59,299 nt of DNA from Roseibium denhamense (GCF_009711415.1 NZ_SMLZ01000088.1:1-59299); one strand, 5' to 3'. Numbered from the stretch's first letter, positions 1 through 10,865 are shown. Notes: generated from the letters alone by a model not told the origin. Numbers and translations are program-made.

Positions 1-510
1 AATGAACATGAAAGATCTAAATCTTTCACCCGAAGACAACTAGGAGGTCGCCAGCTGACGCTGGACCGCCGTGGGTTGCGTGTTCGGTAGAACCGACAGC
101 GAAAGGCGCCTGCAAGCGGCGCCGCCGTCGATGAACCGGGTTATACGCAGCCCCCTATTTGGAGTCAACACAGTTTGTCAAAAAAGATTCACATAATGAA
201 ATCACCGGCGCGGAAGCGGTGAAATACAGGACCTTCACAGGACCCAATCTGCCTTTTGACAGCCCTGTGCAGCTTGTAAGAATGATGAAATCGTGGGGGA
301 ATAAGCTCTGAGCTTGGTTTCTGCCACAAGGTATGAATATGAGGATGGTCTCTCGACGATCACATATCTGCCAAAATTACCTGGGAATTGACCTTTGGCG
401 CCAAACCCTGCATTTAGCAGGGACGGTATCTAATGTTGATCATCAATGCTGTTGGTTTTTGTAGGATACGCGGCGACAAGCAGACTTGGTAAAGGGCGCT
501 TTTACACAAT
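1..510. other. 5' non-coding region with hairpin-rich segment
   Basis: I see no convincing gene in these 510 bases. Bases 45-150 are rich in compact hairpins: CCAGC/GCTGG around 52-65, TCGGT/ACCGA around 86-98, and two GGCGCC copies around 106-121 that can pair. This suggests the 3' part of a structured RNA or a leader, but it does not match the tmRNA, RNase P or SRP RNA features I know. A TTGACA box at 256-261 with a weak AAGAAT-like -10 about 16 bases later is a possible promoter for the peptidase gene downstream. The region is cut by the window edge, so an upstream gene or RNA may begin outside. Confidence 0.3.
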
Positions 511-2478
511 ATGCATTTTGGACCTTTCCATAACGCCCCGCATCAACGCGTGAACCTTGGCAACGAGCCGCCTTTGCGGGGATATGACGGGCGGAGCGGA
601 TTGCCGGACCGCAGACAGGTCTCCTTGCGCTGGCTCGCCGGGACCGTCCTGACCGGGGTGACCTCTCTTGCCCTCATGGGTGGGGCCCTGCTCGCCGCGC
701 TTGACGGCCAATACACAGTTTCGGCAGCACCGTCGGCTGGCATGTTCCTGGAGGACGGGGATGGACGATCCGCGAGCAAGGGCGATCGTGTCCTTCGAAC
801 CGCTGCCGAGTTTTCGAACAAGCATGTTATTGACGTCAATGTTGTCACGCGGGTGGGCGACCGGGATCACATCAAGGTCCAGCCACACGTCTTTATAAGC
901 GCCTCTTTGGCAACACGGTCCGATCCGGATTTGGCAGCCTCCATCCCTGAGTTCAACCCTCTGGACATGTTTGCCGACAGCCAGGAAAGCGCTGCACCGG
1001 ACACAGGCAGCGCCACCCCATCCATTCTCGCAGATTCTTTGTATGGCGCGAAACTTGAAAGCGAAGTCAGCATCAGTTTGACCCGGTTTCCCGAAGAAAC
1101 CTCCTCTTTCAGTGAAGCCCACACACCGACCGAGACCGAAGTCGAGCTGACGGTTCGCGAGATCGCCCGGACGCTTTCCATTGACGCTGTCGAAATGGCG
1201 GCAAAGACCATTGTTGACCCGGGCCGGTTTGACTTCAATTTGGCGCTCCAACCTGATTTGGAACGATACGCTGTCCGGATCACACCAGAAAACGTCTCTT
1301 TCGTTTCCAAACGTGAGGATGACATCCGGTTTGCAGGTATGGACGAGAAGATCGTACCGCTCGTGGAAGGCCAGAACCTGGTTGATGTGCTCTTGGACAA
1401 TGACACCGGCGAGACGGAAGCCGCCAATATTGAAGAGGCGTTTACCGCTCTCTTCGGGCTTGGGAACCTGTCTGACGGACAGCGGCTTCGCATCGCTTAC
1501 GCTCCTGATCCCGATGATCTGAACCGGATGCGGCCGGAGCGGGTAAGCCTTTATACGGACACTGATCACGAGGCGACAATCGCACGCTCAGACAGCGGTG
1601 ACTATGTCGAGGCCATGGAGCCATCCACCTTTCTTGCAGATGCTTTCGCCGAGGCGGACAGGGTTTCTTACGGCGGCCCTACACCGGCGATTTACAACAG
1701 CCTCTATCAGACAGCTCTTGAACAAGGCATGCCGGAAGAGCTGATTAATGATCTGGTGCGCATGTTCTCTTTCGATGTGGACTTCAATGCAACCGTTCAG
1801 CCGGGTGATTCTCTGGAACTGTTCTTCACCGAAGGTGACGCTGCTGCGCCTCCGAAAATTCTCTATGCGGCACTGAACACCGGATCGACCACGCGGGAAT
1901 TCTATCGATTCCGCACACCTGATGACGGGGTGATCGATTATTATGACGGCTCCGGCCAAAGCGCGAAGAAGTTTCTGATCCGCAAGCCCTTGAATGGCGG
2001 GAAATTCAGGTCGGGCTTCGGCATGCGCCGCCATCCGATCCATGGCTATACCAAAATGCATAAGGGTGTTGACTGGTCGGCCCCGCGGGGGACCCCAATC
2101 ATCGCTGCGGGCAACGGAACGGTCGCAAAGGCGGGCTGGAGCTCAGGCTATGGCCGCAGGGTCGAGCTGCGCCATACCAATGGCTACACAACCACTTACA
2201 GCCATTTGACCGGGTTTGCCAAAGGGATTGCCGAAGGTGTCCGGATCACTCAGGGCCAAGTCATCGGCTATGTTGGATCAACCGGACTGTCGACCGGCCC
2301 GCACCTCCATTACGAGGTCCTCGTGAATGGCCGGTTCATGGATCCGATGCGGATCAAACTTCCAAAGGGCAGGACATTGGACGGCGCCGTTCGCACCGCA
2401 TTCGAAACCGAACGGTTCAGGATTGACAACCTCCTCGACCGGGTACGAAAGCCGTCGCGGATCGCATCCTTGAACTAA
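511..2478 (+). CDS. M23 family metallopeptidase (LytM-type murein endopeptidase), membrane anchored
   Basis: Predicted zinc peptidase that cuts peptide cross-links in periplasmic peptidoglycan. A single hydrophobic segment near residues 42-64 follows a short basic cytoplasmic tail, so the rest should lie in the periplasm. The C-terminal LytM domain carries the zinc ligands H517xxxD521 (MHKGVDW) and the HLH motif at 598-600, with a YSHL histidine between them, so it looks catalytically intact. The long middle part (about 70-470) is the spacer typical of rhizobial homologues. The ATG at 511 has only a weak ribosome site, but the N-terminus agrees with the family pattern. It stands alone and ends at a terminator shared with the convergent clpB gene. 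Confidence 0.93.
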   Translation: MHFGPFHNAPHQRVNLGNEPPLRGYDGRSGLPDRRQVSLRWLAGTVLTGVTSLALMGGALLAALDGQYTVSAAPSAGMFLEDGDGRSASKGDRVLRTAAEFSNKHVIDVNVVTRVGDRDHIKVQPHVFISASLATRSDPDLAASIPEFNPLDMFADSQESAAPDTGSATPSILADSLYGAKLESEVSISLTRFPEETSSFSEAHTPTETEVELTVREIARTLSIDAVEMAAKTIVDPGRFDFNLALQPDLERYAVRITPENVSFVSKREDDIRFAGMDEKIVPLVEGQNLVDVLLDNDTGETEAANIEEAFTALFGLGNLSDGQRLRIAYAPDPDDLNRMRPERVSLYTDTDHEATIARSDSGDYVEAMEPSTFLADAFAEADRVSYGGPTPAIYNSLYQTALEQGMPEELINDLVRMFSFDVDFNATVQPGDSLELFFTEGDAAAPPKILYAALNTGSTTREFYRFRTPDDGVIDYYDGSGQSAKKFLIRKPLNGGKFRSGFGMRRHPIHGYTKMHKGVDWSAPRGTPIIAAGNGTVAKAGWSSGYGRRVELRHTNGYTTTYSHLTGFAKGIAEGVRITQGQVIGYVGSTGLSTGPHLHYEVLVNGRFMDPMRIKLPKGRTLDGAVRTAFETERFRIDNLLDRVRKPSRIASLN

Positions 2479-2599
2479 GAGCCAAGATCCGCAGGCGATA
2501 AATCGGTCCCGATTTACCGCCCAAAGTGGATTGAAAATGCAGTGATCGAGCCTCTTTGAGCATTTTGAACGGAACGTCCGAGATTCTAGCACTAAAAAG

Positions 2600-2632
2600 G
2601 CCCGTCCGGAGGAACCCGGACGGGCTTTTTTT
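2600..2632. terminator. Bidirectional intrinsic terminator between M23 peptidase and clpB
   Basis: A perfect 10-bp stem (GCCCGTCCGG, 2600-2609, with 2616-2625) and a 6-base loop are followed by seven T residues. The other side has a run of A, so the hairpin can end transcription of both convergent genes. Confidence 0.88.
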
Positions 2633-2657
2633 CATGAAATTCTGGCGCGGCGAACGA

Positions 2658-5255
2658 TCACGCTGCAGCGCTTGCGCCGGCATCCGATTCGAAAAGAAGG
2701 CGATCGGTTCCCGCAGACACGCGAACGGCCTGTCCGTCCAAGATCTCACCTGCAAGAAGTTTTTCCGCAAGCGGGTCCTGAAGGTCCTTCTGAATGACCC
2801 GCTTCAGCGGGCGCGCGCCATAGGCAGGATCGTAGCCCTTTTGCGCCAGCCAGCCGAGCGCCGCCTCATCGAGTGACAGCGTTATCTTCCGCTCCTTGAG
2901 CAATTCACGCAAACGCTCCAGCTGAATGCGGACGATATCAGCCATCTGCACCCGTTGCAGCCGATGGAACAAGACGATTTCATCAAGCCGGTTCAAAAAC
3001 TCAGGCCGGAAATGAGCCCGAACCGCTCCCATGACCTCGTCGCGGACAGCATCGGTATCCTGACCTTCCGGCTGATTGACGAGATACTCCGCGCCCAGGT
3101 TCGATGTCATAATGATCAGCGTGTTGCGGAAATCCACAGTCCGGCCCTGGCCATCGGTCAAGCGGCCGTCATCAAGGACCTGCAACAACACATTGAACAC
3201 ATCGCTATGGGCCTTCTCGATCTCATCGAAAAGGATCACCTGGTAAGGCCGCCGGCGCACGGATTCAGTCAGCGCGCCGCCTTCTTCATAGCCAACATAA
3301 CCGGGAGGAGCACCGATCAGACGGGCGACCGAGTGCTTCTCCATGTATTCCGACATGTCGATCCGCACCATCGCGGTATCGTCATCAAACAGAAAGCTTG
3401 CCAAAGCTTTCGTAAGCTCGGTCTTTCCAACCCCGGTCGGCCCCAAGAACATGAAGGATCCGATAGGCCGGTTTGGATCCTGCAGGCCCGCACGGGCCCG
3501 CCGGACGGCGGTGGAGACTGCACGAATCGCCTCTGCCTGACCAACCACACGGTCTGCCAGAACATCTTCCATCTTCAGAAGTTTCTCGCGTTCGCCCTCC
3601 AGCATCTTGTCGACTGGAATACCAGTCCACTTCGAAACCACCTGTGCAATATGCGACGGAGTGACAGCTTCTTCCATCATTGCTTCGGTGTCTCCTGAAG
3701 CCTCGGCGTCAGACAGTTTTCGCTCCAAATCCGGGATCACGCCGTAAGCAAGTTCACCCGCTTTGGCGAGATCACCCCTGCGTTGCGCAATCTCAAGATC
3801 AATACGTGCCTGCTCAAGCTGCTCCTTGATCTTTTGCTCTGAGTTCAACTTCTCCTTTTCAGCCAGCCAGCGGCCCGTCAGTGCCTGTGACTGCTCCTCA
3901 AGGCTGCTCAACTCCTTCTCCAGGTTCACAAGCCTGTCCTTGGACGCATCATCGCTCTCTACCTTCAGCGCCTCGCGCTCGATTTTCAGCTGGATGATAC
4001 GGCGATCAAGTTCGTCCAGTTCCTCCGGCTTAGAGTCCACCTGCATACGCAGCCGGCTGGAGGCCTCATCCACCAGGTCGATAGCCTTATCCGGCAAAAA
4101 CCGGTCTGTAATGTACCGGTTGGACAGGGAAGCCGCCGAGACGATCGCAGAATCCGTGATGCGGACACCATGGTGCAGCTCATACTTTTCCTTGATGCCC
4201 CGGAGGATAGAAACCGTGTCTTCAACCGTCGGCTCGCTCACGAAAACCGGCTGAAACCGGCGCGCAAGAGCTGCGTCTTTTTCAACGTGCTTCCGGTACT
4301 CGTCGAGCGTGGTTGCACCGACGCAATGCAATTCCCCGCGCGCCAAGGCGGGCTTCAACAAGTTGGAAGCGTCCATTGCGCCATCCGCCTTGCCTGCTCC
4401 CACGAGTGTGTGCATCTCATCAATGAACAGAACGATGCGGCCAGCCGCCGCTTCCACTTCGGAAAGGACCGCTTTTAAACGTTCTTCGAATTCGCCCCTA
4501 TATTTCGCACCGGCGATCAAAGACCCCATGTCCAATGCGAGCAACTGCTTGTCTTTCAGCGATTCGGGAACGTCCCCATTCACGATACGAAGGGCCAGTC
4601 CTTCGGCGATTGCCGTTTTCCCGACGCCTGGCTCGCCAATCAGAACAGGGTTGTTTTTCGTCCGCCGCGACAGGACCTGAATGGTTCTGCGGATCTCTTC
4701 ATCACGGCCTATAACGGGGTCAAGTTTGCCGTCCCGGGCGACCTGGGTCAGATCACGGGCATACTTCTTCAATGCGTCATACTGGTTTTCAGCAGTTGCG
4801 CTGTCCGCAGTCCGGCCCTGCCGCAACTGGTTGATAGCTTCGTTCAATCCGTTCGGTGTAATTGAATGACGCTTTAGTAGTTTTCCCGCCTCGCTGTCGC
4901 CATCCATTGCCATGGCAAGAAGAAGCCGTTCGACCGTGACAAAACTGTCGCCCGCTTTTTCCGCAATCTTCTCGGCTTGATCAAACAGGCGAGCCATCGC
5001 CTGGCCCATATACAATTGGCCACTCCCGCCTGAAACCTTGGGCATCTTGTCCAGAATCGCTTCCAGGTCGCCCTTGATGGTTTTCGACTGACCGCCGGCG
5101 CGATCAATAAGCCCGGAGGCCATGCCTTCCGGGTCATCCAGCAACACTTTCAGCACATGTTCTGGAGTGAACTGCTGGTGGCCACGGCCAAGTGCATAGG
5201 TTTGGGCCGAATGGATAAAACCGCGGGCCCGTTCTGTGTACTTTTCAAAATTCAT
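2658..5255 (-). CDS. clpB: ATP-dependent disaggregase ClpB
   Basis: Hexameric AAA+ chaperone that works with DnaK/DnaJ to pull apart protein aggregates in the cytoplasm. The 865-residue length is normal. The N-domain (1-150) is followed by NBD1 with Walker A GEPGVGKT at 207-214 and a VLFIDEMH Walker B, the charged coiled-coil middle domain (about 405-530) that separates ClpB from ClpA/ClpC, then NBD2 with GPTGVGKT near 610. The start is fixed by a strong AGGAGG (complement of 5261-5266) five bases before the ATG. A heat-shock-like promoter lies about 100 bases upstream. The gene is monocistronic, with a terminator on each side. Confidence 0.98.
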   Translation of the reverse strand: MNFEKYTERARGFIHSAQTYALGRGHQQFTPEHVLKVLLDDPEGMASGLIDRAGGQSKTIKGDLEAILDKMPKVSGGSGQLYMGQAMARLFDQAEKIAEKAGDSFVTVERLLLAMAMDGDSEAGKLLKRHSITPNGLNEAINQLRQGRTADSATAENQYDALKKYARDLTQVARDGKLDPVIGRDEEIRRTIQVLSRRTKNNPVLIGEPGVGKTAIAEGLALRIVNGDVPESLKDKQLLALDMGSLIAGAKYRGEFEERLKAVLSEVEAAAGRIVLFIDEMHTLVGAGKADGAMDASNLLKPALARGELHCVGATTLDEYRKHVEKDAALARRFQPVFVSEPTVEDTVSILRGIKEKYELHHGVRITDSAIVSAASLSNRYITDRFLPDKAIDLVDEASSRLRMQVDSKPEELDELDRRIIQLKIEREALKVESDDASKDRLVNLEKELSSLEEQSQALTGRWLAEKEKLNSEQKIKEQLEQARIDLEIAQRRGDLAKAGELAYGVIPDLERKLSDAEASGDTEAMMEEAVTPSHIAQVVSKWTGIPVDKMLEGEREKLLKMEDVLADRVVGQAEAIRAVSTAVRRARAGLQDPNRPIGSFMFLGPTGVGKTELTKALASFLFDDDTAMVRIDMSEYMEKHSVARLIGAPPGYVGYEEGGALTESVRRRPYQVILFDEIEKAHSDVFNVLLQVLDDGRLTDGQGRTVDFRNTLIIMTSNLGAEYLVNQPEGQDTDAVRDEVMGAVRAHFRPEFLNRLDEIVLFHRLQRVQMADIVRIQLERLRELLKERKITLSLDEAALGWLAQKGYDPAYGARPLKRVIQKDLQDPLAEKLLAGEILDGQAVRVSAGTDRLLFESDAGASAAA

Positions 5256-5357
5256 ACAAACCTCCTACCCGTCCGCACCACCCGAAGCATGGGGAACGTA
5301 ATGGAATACGGATCCTCTAAGGGCATCCGCGCGGCCTTCACTTGAGCACCGCACACC

Positions 5358-5387
5358 AAATATAGTGTTGCATTTTGAACACAAAAG
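5358..5387 (-). promoter_or_regulatory. Possible RpoH-type heat-shock promoter of clpB
   Basis: Read leftward, CTTTTG (complement of 5382-5387) is followed after 16 bases by CTATATTT (complement of 5358-5365). This resembles the CTTG / CTATAT pattern of alphaproteobacterial sigma-32 promoters, and clpB is a classic member of that regulon. The -35 part is imperfect, so the call is tentative. Confidence 0.4.
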
Positions 5388-5417
5388 ACCTTCTCAGACG
5401 AAAAGGCGTATGAATAG

Positions 5418-5446
5418 AAAAAGGCGCCCGTCTGGACGCCTTTTTT
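5418..5446 (-). terminator. Intrinsic terminator after DUF4167 gene
   Basis: AAAAAGGCG and CGCCTTTTTT flank a short loop, giving a GC stem extended by A-T pairs. On the minus strand it comes 28 bases after the stop codon of the DUF4167 gene and ends in a run of T. Confidence 0.75.
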
Positions 5447-5473
5447 AGTCTTCTGACCTTATTTGAGACTGAC

Positions 5474-6196
5474 CTATTCGCCAGCAGCAACTTCGGCTGG
5501 TTGCTCGTCTGCAACCTTTGTTTGGCGCGCACGAGTGGTCCGGCGCGGCGCTTTCGGCTTCGAAGGTTCAGCCTCGGCGTCTACAGGAGCAGCTTCGCCT
5601 TGATGGGCTGCCTCGCCATCTGATGCCGTTTCATCTGGCGCTGCGCGGCGCGGAGACCGTGCGCGCGGTGTCCGTGCCCGGCGGCGCGGTTTTTCATCCT
5701 GGTCGGCTTCACCAGAAGCCTCTTTCGAAGCCCCTGAGCCGTTCACCTGCCCTTCGGCATCGATGACAGGCATGTCTTCAATAAATGGCTGCGGGCTGTC
5801 TGCATCCACAAGATCGCCGTCTTCAGATGCGCGCTCCTGTTGCGCTGGACGATCAGCCCCATTGGAGCCTTGTGCGCCGTTCGCGGAAGCAGCCGCCTCT
5901 TGCCCTTCTTCATTTTCAGAACGGGAAGGCTGTTGTTGCGTGGCTTGCTGCTGCGGTTGAGCGGCCGCAACGATGCGGAGATAATGCTCGGCGTGCTGGT
6001 TGTAGCTTTCGAACATCACACGGTCGCCAGATGCTTGAGCATCTCGGGCAAGCTGTTGATACTTCTCCGCAATATGCATGGCTGTGCCGCGGATTTTCAC
6101 ATCAGGACCGTTAGATTCGTAAGTCCGGGTTAGCGGATTAGGTCCCTTGCGGCCCCTTCCGCGCATACGCTTATTGCTCTGGTTATTTGGTCTCAT
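5474..6196 (-). CDS. DUF4167 domain-containing protein
   Basis: Conserved alphaproteobacterial protein of unknown role, usually found next to prmC and prfA as here. The conserved domain is the first 80 or so residues (KRMRGRGRKG, LTRTYESNGPDVKIRG, then a helical AEKYQQLARDAQ stretch). The remainder is a low-complexity tail rich in Glu, Ala, Arg and Pro with RRRARTPRARSPRR-type basic patches, which hints at nucleic-acid contact; that is inference. I chose the ATG at 6196 because family members begin with MRP followed by the KRMRG motif. A longer form from 6247 would add 17 unconserved residues. Confidence 0.85.
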   Translation of the reverse strand: MRPNNQSNKRMRGRGRKGPNPLTRTYESNGPDVKIRGTAMHIAEKYQQLARDAQASGDRVMFESYNQHAEHYLRIVAAAQPQQQATQQQPSRSENEEGQEAAASANGAQGSNGADRPAQQERASEDGDLVDADSPQPFIEDMPVIDAEGQVNGSGASKEASGEADQDEKPRRRARTPRARSPRRAAPDETASDGEAAHQGEAAPVDAEAEPSKPKAPRRTTRARQTKVADEQPAEVAAGE

Positions 6197-6552
6197 CCTG
6201 CCGTTTTCTCTTACGGAACGGCGGTCAGCCAGAAGCCGACCCAACATCGGAATTTCTTAAAACCGACACGAAATACCACCGAAACCAACTATGCTGGTTA
6301 TCGGCTGTCATTGAAAACAAAGACGCCAGCTGCCAGCAAAATGCCAGCGCCATTGTCTGATGCTTCGACAGTCCGAACTCCGGAACGCCCGACTAGCAGA
6401 GGAACCTCTCACTCAATTCTGTGAATGTCCCGACTGCCGGCTGCGTTTGCCCCGCTTGACGCTTATTACATTTCCGGTCTCGGTGAACTGAACCTAACCC
6501 TTTCCGCAGCGATTTCCAAGTGCTTTTTCGTCTCTGGATCAAAACCCTGCGA
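6197..6552. other. Intergenic region between prmC and DUF4167 gene
   Basis: About 350 bases without a supported gene. It must hold the 5' leader and promoter of the leftward DUF4167 gene and the 3' end of the prfA-prmC unit. I see no clear terminator hairpin or conserved box. Confidence 0.4.
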
Positions 6553-7401
6553 TTATTCCAATCGCCCTACGACAACACGGTCATTTCCGGAAAGATCCCT
6601 AATGATTTCAATTGCTCCAAAGTCATGATGACGCAGCGTCTTTTTCACATCATCAGCCTGATCGAAGCCAATTTCCAGTGCAATTCTGCCCCCTCGTTTT
6701 AATAACCGGGCAGCGCCGGTGCAGATGCTGCGATACGCGGAAAGACCATCTTTGCCACCGTCCAAAGCCAGAATCGGATCATGATCTAAGACGTCTTTTG
6801 ACAAGGTGGCCAAGACAGACTGGCGAATGTACGGCGGATTGCTCACCAGCCAATCATAACCGTTACCCAATGCGGATGCGTAATCTGCGCGTACCAGCAG
6901 CAAACGGTCCAATACCGAATGCAAACTGGCATTATTACGGGCAGCAACCAAAGCATCCTCTGCAACATCGACCGCAACAGCGCACGATTGCGGCAGCTCG
7001 GCAAGAAGCGTAACGGCAATCGCCCCGCTTCCTGTCCCAATATCGGCGATTGTCAGTGGGTGGTCTGCACTTGCGCGGGCCAGCACGGCATCAATCAAGA
7101 CTTCCGTATCCGGACGCGGCTCCAGGGTTGCCGCGTTCAAAAAAAACCGGCGGCCATAAAACTCACGCTCTCCGGCAATCCGCCCAACAGGCATCCCTTT
7201 CAGGCGAAGCGCACAGACCGCATGAACATGCGCTTCTTTCTCCGGAGCGACATCATCATCCTCGTGCAGCAACAGCTCAGACACGCTCATGCCCAAAGCA
7301 TGGGCTACAAGCAGTCGCGCATCGAGGTCCGGCGTCGGAAGGCCTTCTTCACGCAACCTGTCCCGGACAAGACGCCTAAGCTGCCCTATTAGAATCATCA
7401 A
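6553..7401 (-). CDS. prmC: Peptide chain release factor N5-glutamine methyltransferase
   Basis: Methylates the glutamine of the GGQ motif in release factors, which raises termination efficiency. The 282-residue protein has a helical N-terminal substrate-binding part, the SAM motif [10 protein letters not shown] at 119-128, and the catalytic NPPY at 188-191 that is the hallmark of glutamine and adenine N-methyltransferases. Its start overlaps the stop of prfA by four bases (ATGA), so it is translationally coupled to one of its own substrates. Confidence 0.96.
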   Translation of the reverse strand: MMILIGQLRRLVRDRLREEGLPTPDLDARLLVAHALGMSVSELLLHEDDDVAPEKEAHVHAVCALRLKGMPVGRIAGEREFYGRRFFLNAATLEPRPDTEVLIDAVLARASADHPLTIADIGTGSGAIAVTLLAELPQSCAVAVDVAEDALVAARNNASLHSVLDRLLLVRADYASALGNGYDWLVSNPPYIRQSVLATLSKDVLDHDPILALDGGKDGLSAYRSICTGAARLLKRGGRIALEIGFDQADDVKKTLRHHDFGAIEIIRDLSGNDRVVVGRLE

Positions 7402-8471
7402 ACACCTTCGGACGCCAAAAGGTTGGTTTGATGATCAACGATCAAGGCTTCAATGACCTCTTCAAGAGCTTCACCAGCAATAATCTGTTCGAGCTTGTAG
7501 AGCGTGAGGCCGATCCGGTGATCCGTGACGCGGCCTTGAGGGAAATTGTACGTCCGAATGCGTTCGGATCTGTCACCGGACCCCACCTGGAGGCGCCGGG
7601 CTTCCGTGCGTTCGCTCGCAGCCCGTTCGCGCTCCTCATCATAAATGCGCGCGCGCAGCAACTGCATGGCGCGCGCCTTGTTCTTGTGCTGTGAGCGTTC
7701 ATCCTGGACCGCCACAACGATCCCGGTTGGTTCGTGTGTGATCCTGACGGCAGAATCTGTGGTGTTCACATGCTGCCCACCTGCGCCAGAGGCCCGGAAC
7801 GTGTCGATCCGCAAATCGCTGTCTTGAATATCGATATCGACATCCTCTGCCTGGGGAAGAACAGCAACCGTGGCAGCGGATGTGTGAATGCGTCCGCCTG
7901 ACTCGGTTGCGGGCACTCTCTGCACCCGGTGCACCCCGGACTCAAACTTCATACGGGCGAAGACGTTTTCGCCGGACACGGATGCGATGATCTCCTTGTA
8001 TCCGCCGACTTCGCCTTCACTCGCCGAGAGTACTTCCACTTTCCAGCCCCGAAGTTCAGCGTAACGCTGATACATCCGGAACAGATCGCCCGCAAACAGT
8101 GCGGCTTCATCCCCGCCCGTGCCGGCGCGCACCTCAAGGATGGCGTCATTCGTGTCCGCTTCGTCTTTTGGAAGAAGACCAATGCGGACATTTTGCGCAA
8201 GCTCTTCCACCTGCGCCGCAAGATCATCCCGCTCCTGCTCGGCAAACTCACGCATGTCGTTGTCGGTCTCCGGATCGTCAACCAGCGCCTGAGCCCCATT
8301 CAAGTCATTCTCTGCCTTGATGAGCGCTCTGATTTTTACGACCAAGGGCTCTAACCCGGCATATTCCCGTGACAATTTTACAAAAGCGGTGGGATCTGGG
8401 TTAGCCGACATCAGGTGTTCAAGTTCGGCGAAGCGGTCCAGTATTGTGTCGAGTTTATCTCGCGCTAGCAT
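7398..8471 (-). CDS. prfA: Peptide chain release factor 1
   Basis: Recognises UAA and UAG stop codons and triggers release of the finished protein. The PAT tripeptide at 187-189 is the RF1 stop-codon reader (RF2 has SPF), and GGQ at 231-233 is the catalytic motif methylated by the product of the next gene. The 357-residue length is standard. First gene of a prfA-prmC pair, 54 bases after ptsP. Confidence 0.97.
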   Translation of the reverse strand: MLARDKLDTILDRFAELEHLMSANPDPTAFVKLSREYAGLEPLVVKIRALIKAENDLNGAQALVDDPETDNDMREFAEQERDDLAAQVEELAQNVRIGLLPKDEADTNDAILEVRAGTGGDEAALFAGDLFRMYQRYAELRGWKVEVLSASEGEVGGYKEIIASVSGENVFARMKFESGVHRVQRVPATESGGRIHTSAATVAVLPQAEDVDIDIQDSDLRIDTFRASGAGGQHVNTTDSAVRITHEPTGIVVAVQDERSQHKNKARAMQLLRARIYDEERERAASERTEARRLQVGSGDRSERIRTYNFPQGRVTDHRIGLTLYKLEQIIAGEALEEVIEALIVDHQTNLLASEGV

Positions 8472-8525
8472 AAGCGCAGTATCTCCTAAAGGTCCGTTGT
8501 GAACGGTGAGGTACGCCGTCTCCGG

Positions 8526-10793
8526 CTAAAGAGCAACATCCATATCGGCAGCAAAACGCCTTAAGAAACTCCGGATGTCGCTGTCAGGATGTCCCGGTTC
8601 CAGGCGCGGAAGCAGCCGTGCAGACAGCCGCCCTGCATCAAGGGTCCGCAGCATAGCCTTGACGGGCCCCAATGACGCAGGCGACATGGACAGATCCCTG
8701 TACCCAAGCCCGATGAGGGCCATGGCTTCCAGCGGGCGCCCAGCCAGCTCACCGCATAGCGTGACCGGAACATGGTGCTTGTTAGCCGCGTCGGCAATAG
8801 TCTTGAGCGCTCTCAGAAAACCAATGCTGAGAGTATCGAACCGGTCAGCAACGCGTGTGTTCCCGCGATCCACCGCACAGAAGAACTGAAACAGATCGTT
8901 GGACCCGACTGATACGAAATCAACATAGCCAAGAAGCTCGTCCATCTGAAATAGAAGCGATGGAACCTCCACCATCACGCCGAGACGAATGTTGTCCGGA
9001 ACGGGATGCCCATGCCGTTTCAGATGTTTGACTTCCTTATCAACCAGGGATTTTGCCGCCAGGAACTCACCGACTTCAGCGACCATCGGGAACATCAGTT
9101 TCAGATCGCGTTTCGCGGCCGCGTGCAGCAAAGCGCGTATCTGTGTCCTGAGCAAACCCGGCCGGTCGAGACCCAAGCGGAGGGCACGCCACCCCATGGC
9201 CGGATTTTCTTCCTGAATCGAGCGCAGGTAGGGCAGCACCTTATCTCCGCCGATGTCGAGTGACCGGAACGTGACCGGTTTCGGGCCAGCCTCATCGAGA
9301 ACCTGGGTGTATTGCGCCTGTTGCTCACGCATTCTCGGGAAGGAAGACGCGACCATGAACTGCAGTTCGGTGCGGAACAGACCGACCCCGGCAGCACCGG
9401 CTTCCTCAAGATGCGGCAGATCGACAAGCAGGCCGGCATTCATTTGCAGTGCAATTTCAACGCCGTCCTTTGTGACCGACGGCTTGGATCTCAGACGCCT
9501 GTATTGTGCCTGACGGCGCGCCCGGAACCTGACCTTCTCCGCATAGGCATTTTGAAGATCCGCGGCCGGACGCAGATGAACTTCGCCGGTGTCCCCGTCC
9601 ACGATGATCGCATCGCCGCCATCCGCCAGGCTGACAATGTCCTCTACAAGACCAACTGTCGGAATGCCAAGTGCACGCGCCACAATGGTTACGTGGCTCG
9701 TGGGCCCGCCTTCTTCGAGGACCAGCCCCCGGATGCGGTCCCTGCCGTAATCGAGAAGTTCGGCTGCCCCCATATTCCTGCCGATGATGATCGCATCCTG
9801 CGGCAGCTCCTCGATACCCGGCCCGTGCTCCCGGCCCATCAGCTCGCGGATGAGCCTGTGCGCAAGATCATCGAGATCATGCAGGCGTTCGCGGAGATAG
9901 GGATCGGTCTGCCGCAACATCCGGGCACGGGTGTCGCTTTGCACCTTTTCCACCGCAGCTTCTGCAGTCAAACCATTGCGGATGGCTTCCTCGATCTTGC
10001 GAATCCATCCGCGGTCATAGGCAAACATCCGGTAAGCTTCGAGAACTTCCCGGTGCTCTCCCGTTGCTGCAATTTCTCCGCTCGCCAGGAGGTCGTCGAT
10101 CGACAAACGCAACCGGTTGATCGCACCGTCAAGCCGGCCCTTTTCCTTGTCCGCATCTTCCGCAATCAAATTTGTGACGACGACGCGCGGTTCATGAAGG
10201 ACAACATGGCCGAGCCCAACACCCTCCGCCAGTCCAGCACCATTCGCCGAAACAGGCCGTGACAGATCCAGGCCGGTGTCTTTTTGCGCAATCGCCTCAA
10301 GTTCTCCGGCTGCGACCATTTCCGCAATCACCATTGCAGTGGTCTGCAATGCCTCGACTTCATCTTCGAGATAAGTCCGGTGGGATTGGTTCTGGACGAC
10401 AAGAACACCAAGCGTCCGCCCAGCGCGAAGGACGGGAACGCCAAGAAAAGAATTATAAGCCTCCTCGCCTGTCTCAGGCAGATAGGCAAAGCCGGGGTGG
10501 GCACTTGCATTGGGTAAATTGAGAGGGCGTGCCTCAGCAGCAATCAAGCCAACGAGACCTTGCCCGACGCGCAAAGATGCATTGTGCACGGCCTCCCGGT
10601 TCAAACCTTCGGTCGCATAGAGCTCAAGCACCCCGTCAGCGCGCAGGATGTAAACAGAACAGACCTCGGCGACCACGTTCGACGCGATCAAAACGACGAT
10701 CTTATCAAGACGTTCTTGCGCCGTGATCGGCTCGGCCATGACTTCACGAAGTCGGCGGAGCAGTAGGCGCGGTCCGGCCAGGTTGCTGCGCAT
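8526..10793 (-). CDS. ptsP: Phosphoenolpyruvate-protein phosphotransferase PtsP (EI-Ntr)
   Basis: First enzyme of the nitrogen-related PTS. It takes phosphate from PEP and passes it to NPr and then EIIA-Ntr for regulation, not sugar transport. A GAF domain occupies about residues 20-160, as expected for EI-Ntr but not for sugar EI. The phospho-accepting histidine is H367 in GGPTSHVTIVARA, followed by the PEP-binding barrel with TLCGELAG near the end. The 755-residue length is normal. It lies between lysC and prfA, an arrangement common in Rhizobiales. The start at 10793 gives the expected N-terminus, but the ribosome site is not strong. Confidence 0.95.
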   Translation of the reverse strand: MRSNLAGPRLLLRRLREVMAEPITAQERLDKIVVLIASNVVAEVCSVYILRADGVLELYATEGLNREAVHNASLRVGQGLVGLIAAEARPLNLPNASAHPGFAYLPETGEEAYNSFLGVPVLRAGRTLGVLVVQNQSHRTYLEDEVEALQTTAMVIAEMVAAGELEAIAQKDTGLDLSRPVSANGAGLAEGVGLGHVVLHEPRVVVTNLIAEDADKEKGRLDGAINRLRLSIDDLLASGEIAATGEHREVLEAYRMFAYDRGWIRKIEEAIRNGLTAEAAVEKVQSDTRARMLRQTDPYLRERLHDLDDLAHRLIRELMGREHGPGIEELPQDAIIIGRNMGAAELLDYGRDRIRGLVLEEGGPTSHVTIVARALGIPTVGLVEDIVSLADGGDAIIVDGDTGEVHLRPAADLQNAYAEKVRFRARRQAQYRRLRSKPSVTKDGVEIALQMNAGLLVDLPHLEEAGAAGVGLFRTELQFMVASSFPRMREQQAQYTQVLDEAGPKPVTFRSLDIGGDKVLPYLRSIQEENPAMGWRALRLGLDRPGLLRTQIRALLHAAAKRDLKLMFPMVAEVGEFLAAKSLVDKEVKHLKRHGHPVPDNIRLGVMVEVPSLLFQMDELLGYVDFVSVGSNDLFQFFCAVDRGNTRVADRFDTLSIGFLRALKTIADAANKHHVPVTLCGELAGRPLEAMALIGLGYRDLSMSPASLGPVKAMLRTLDAGRLSARLLPRLEPGHPDSDIRSFLRRFAADMDVAL

Positions 10794-10865
10794 CGCTCCC
10801 CCGATTAAAGCCCGCAGGATGCTACAGCCGATTTTCCATCAAGGCGAAATCGGCAGGTTGGAATG

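Noticed and set aside
1..180. Whether the hairpin-rich segment is tmRNA, RNase P RNA or SRP RNA
   Set aside because: No tRNA-like CCA end or tag frame, no RNase P core motifs and no SRP tetraloop region could be found. It is left as an unassigned structure.
502..1569. Open frame of 355 codons antisense to the M23 peptidase gene
   Set aside because: The sense protein is clearly conserved in its C-terminal domain; the antisense one is not.
5700..5960. Repeat array in the DUF4167 gene
   Set aside because: The low-complexity coding sequence is irregular and has no spaced direct repeats, so it is not CRISPR or a tandem repeat.
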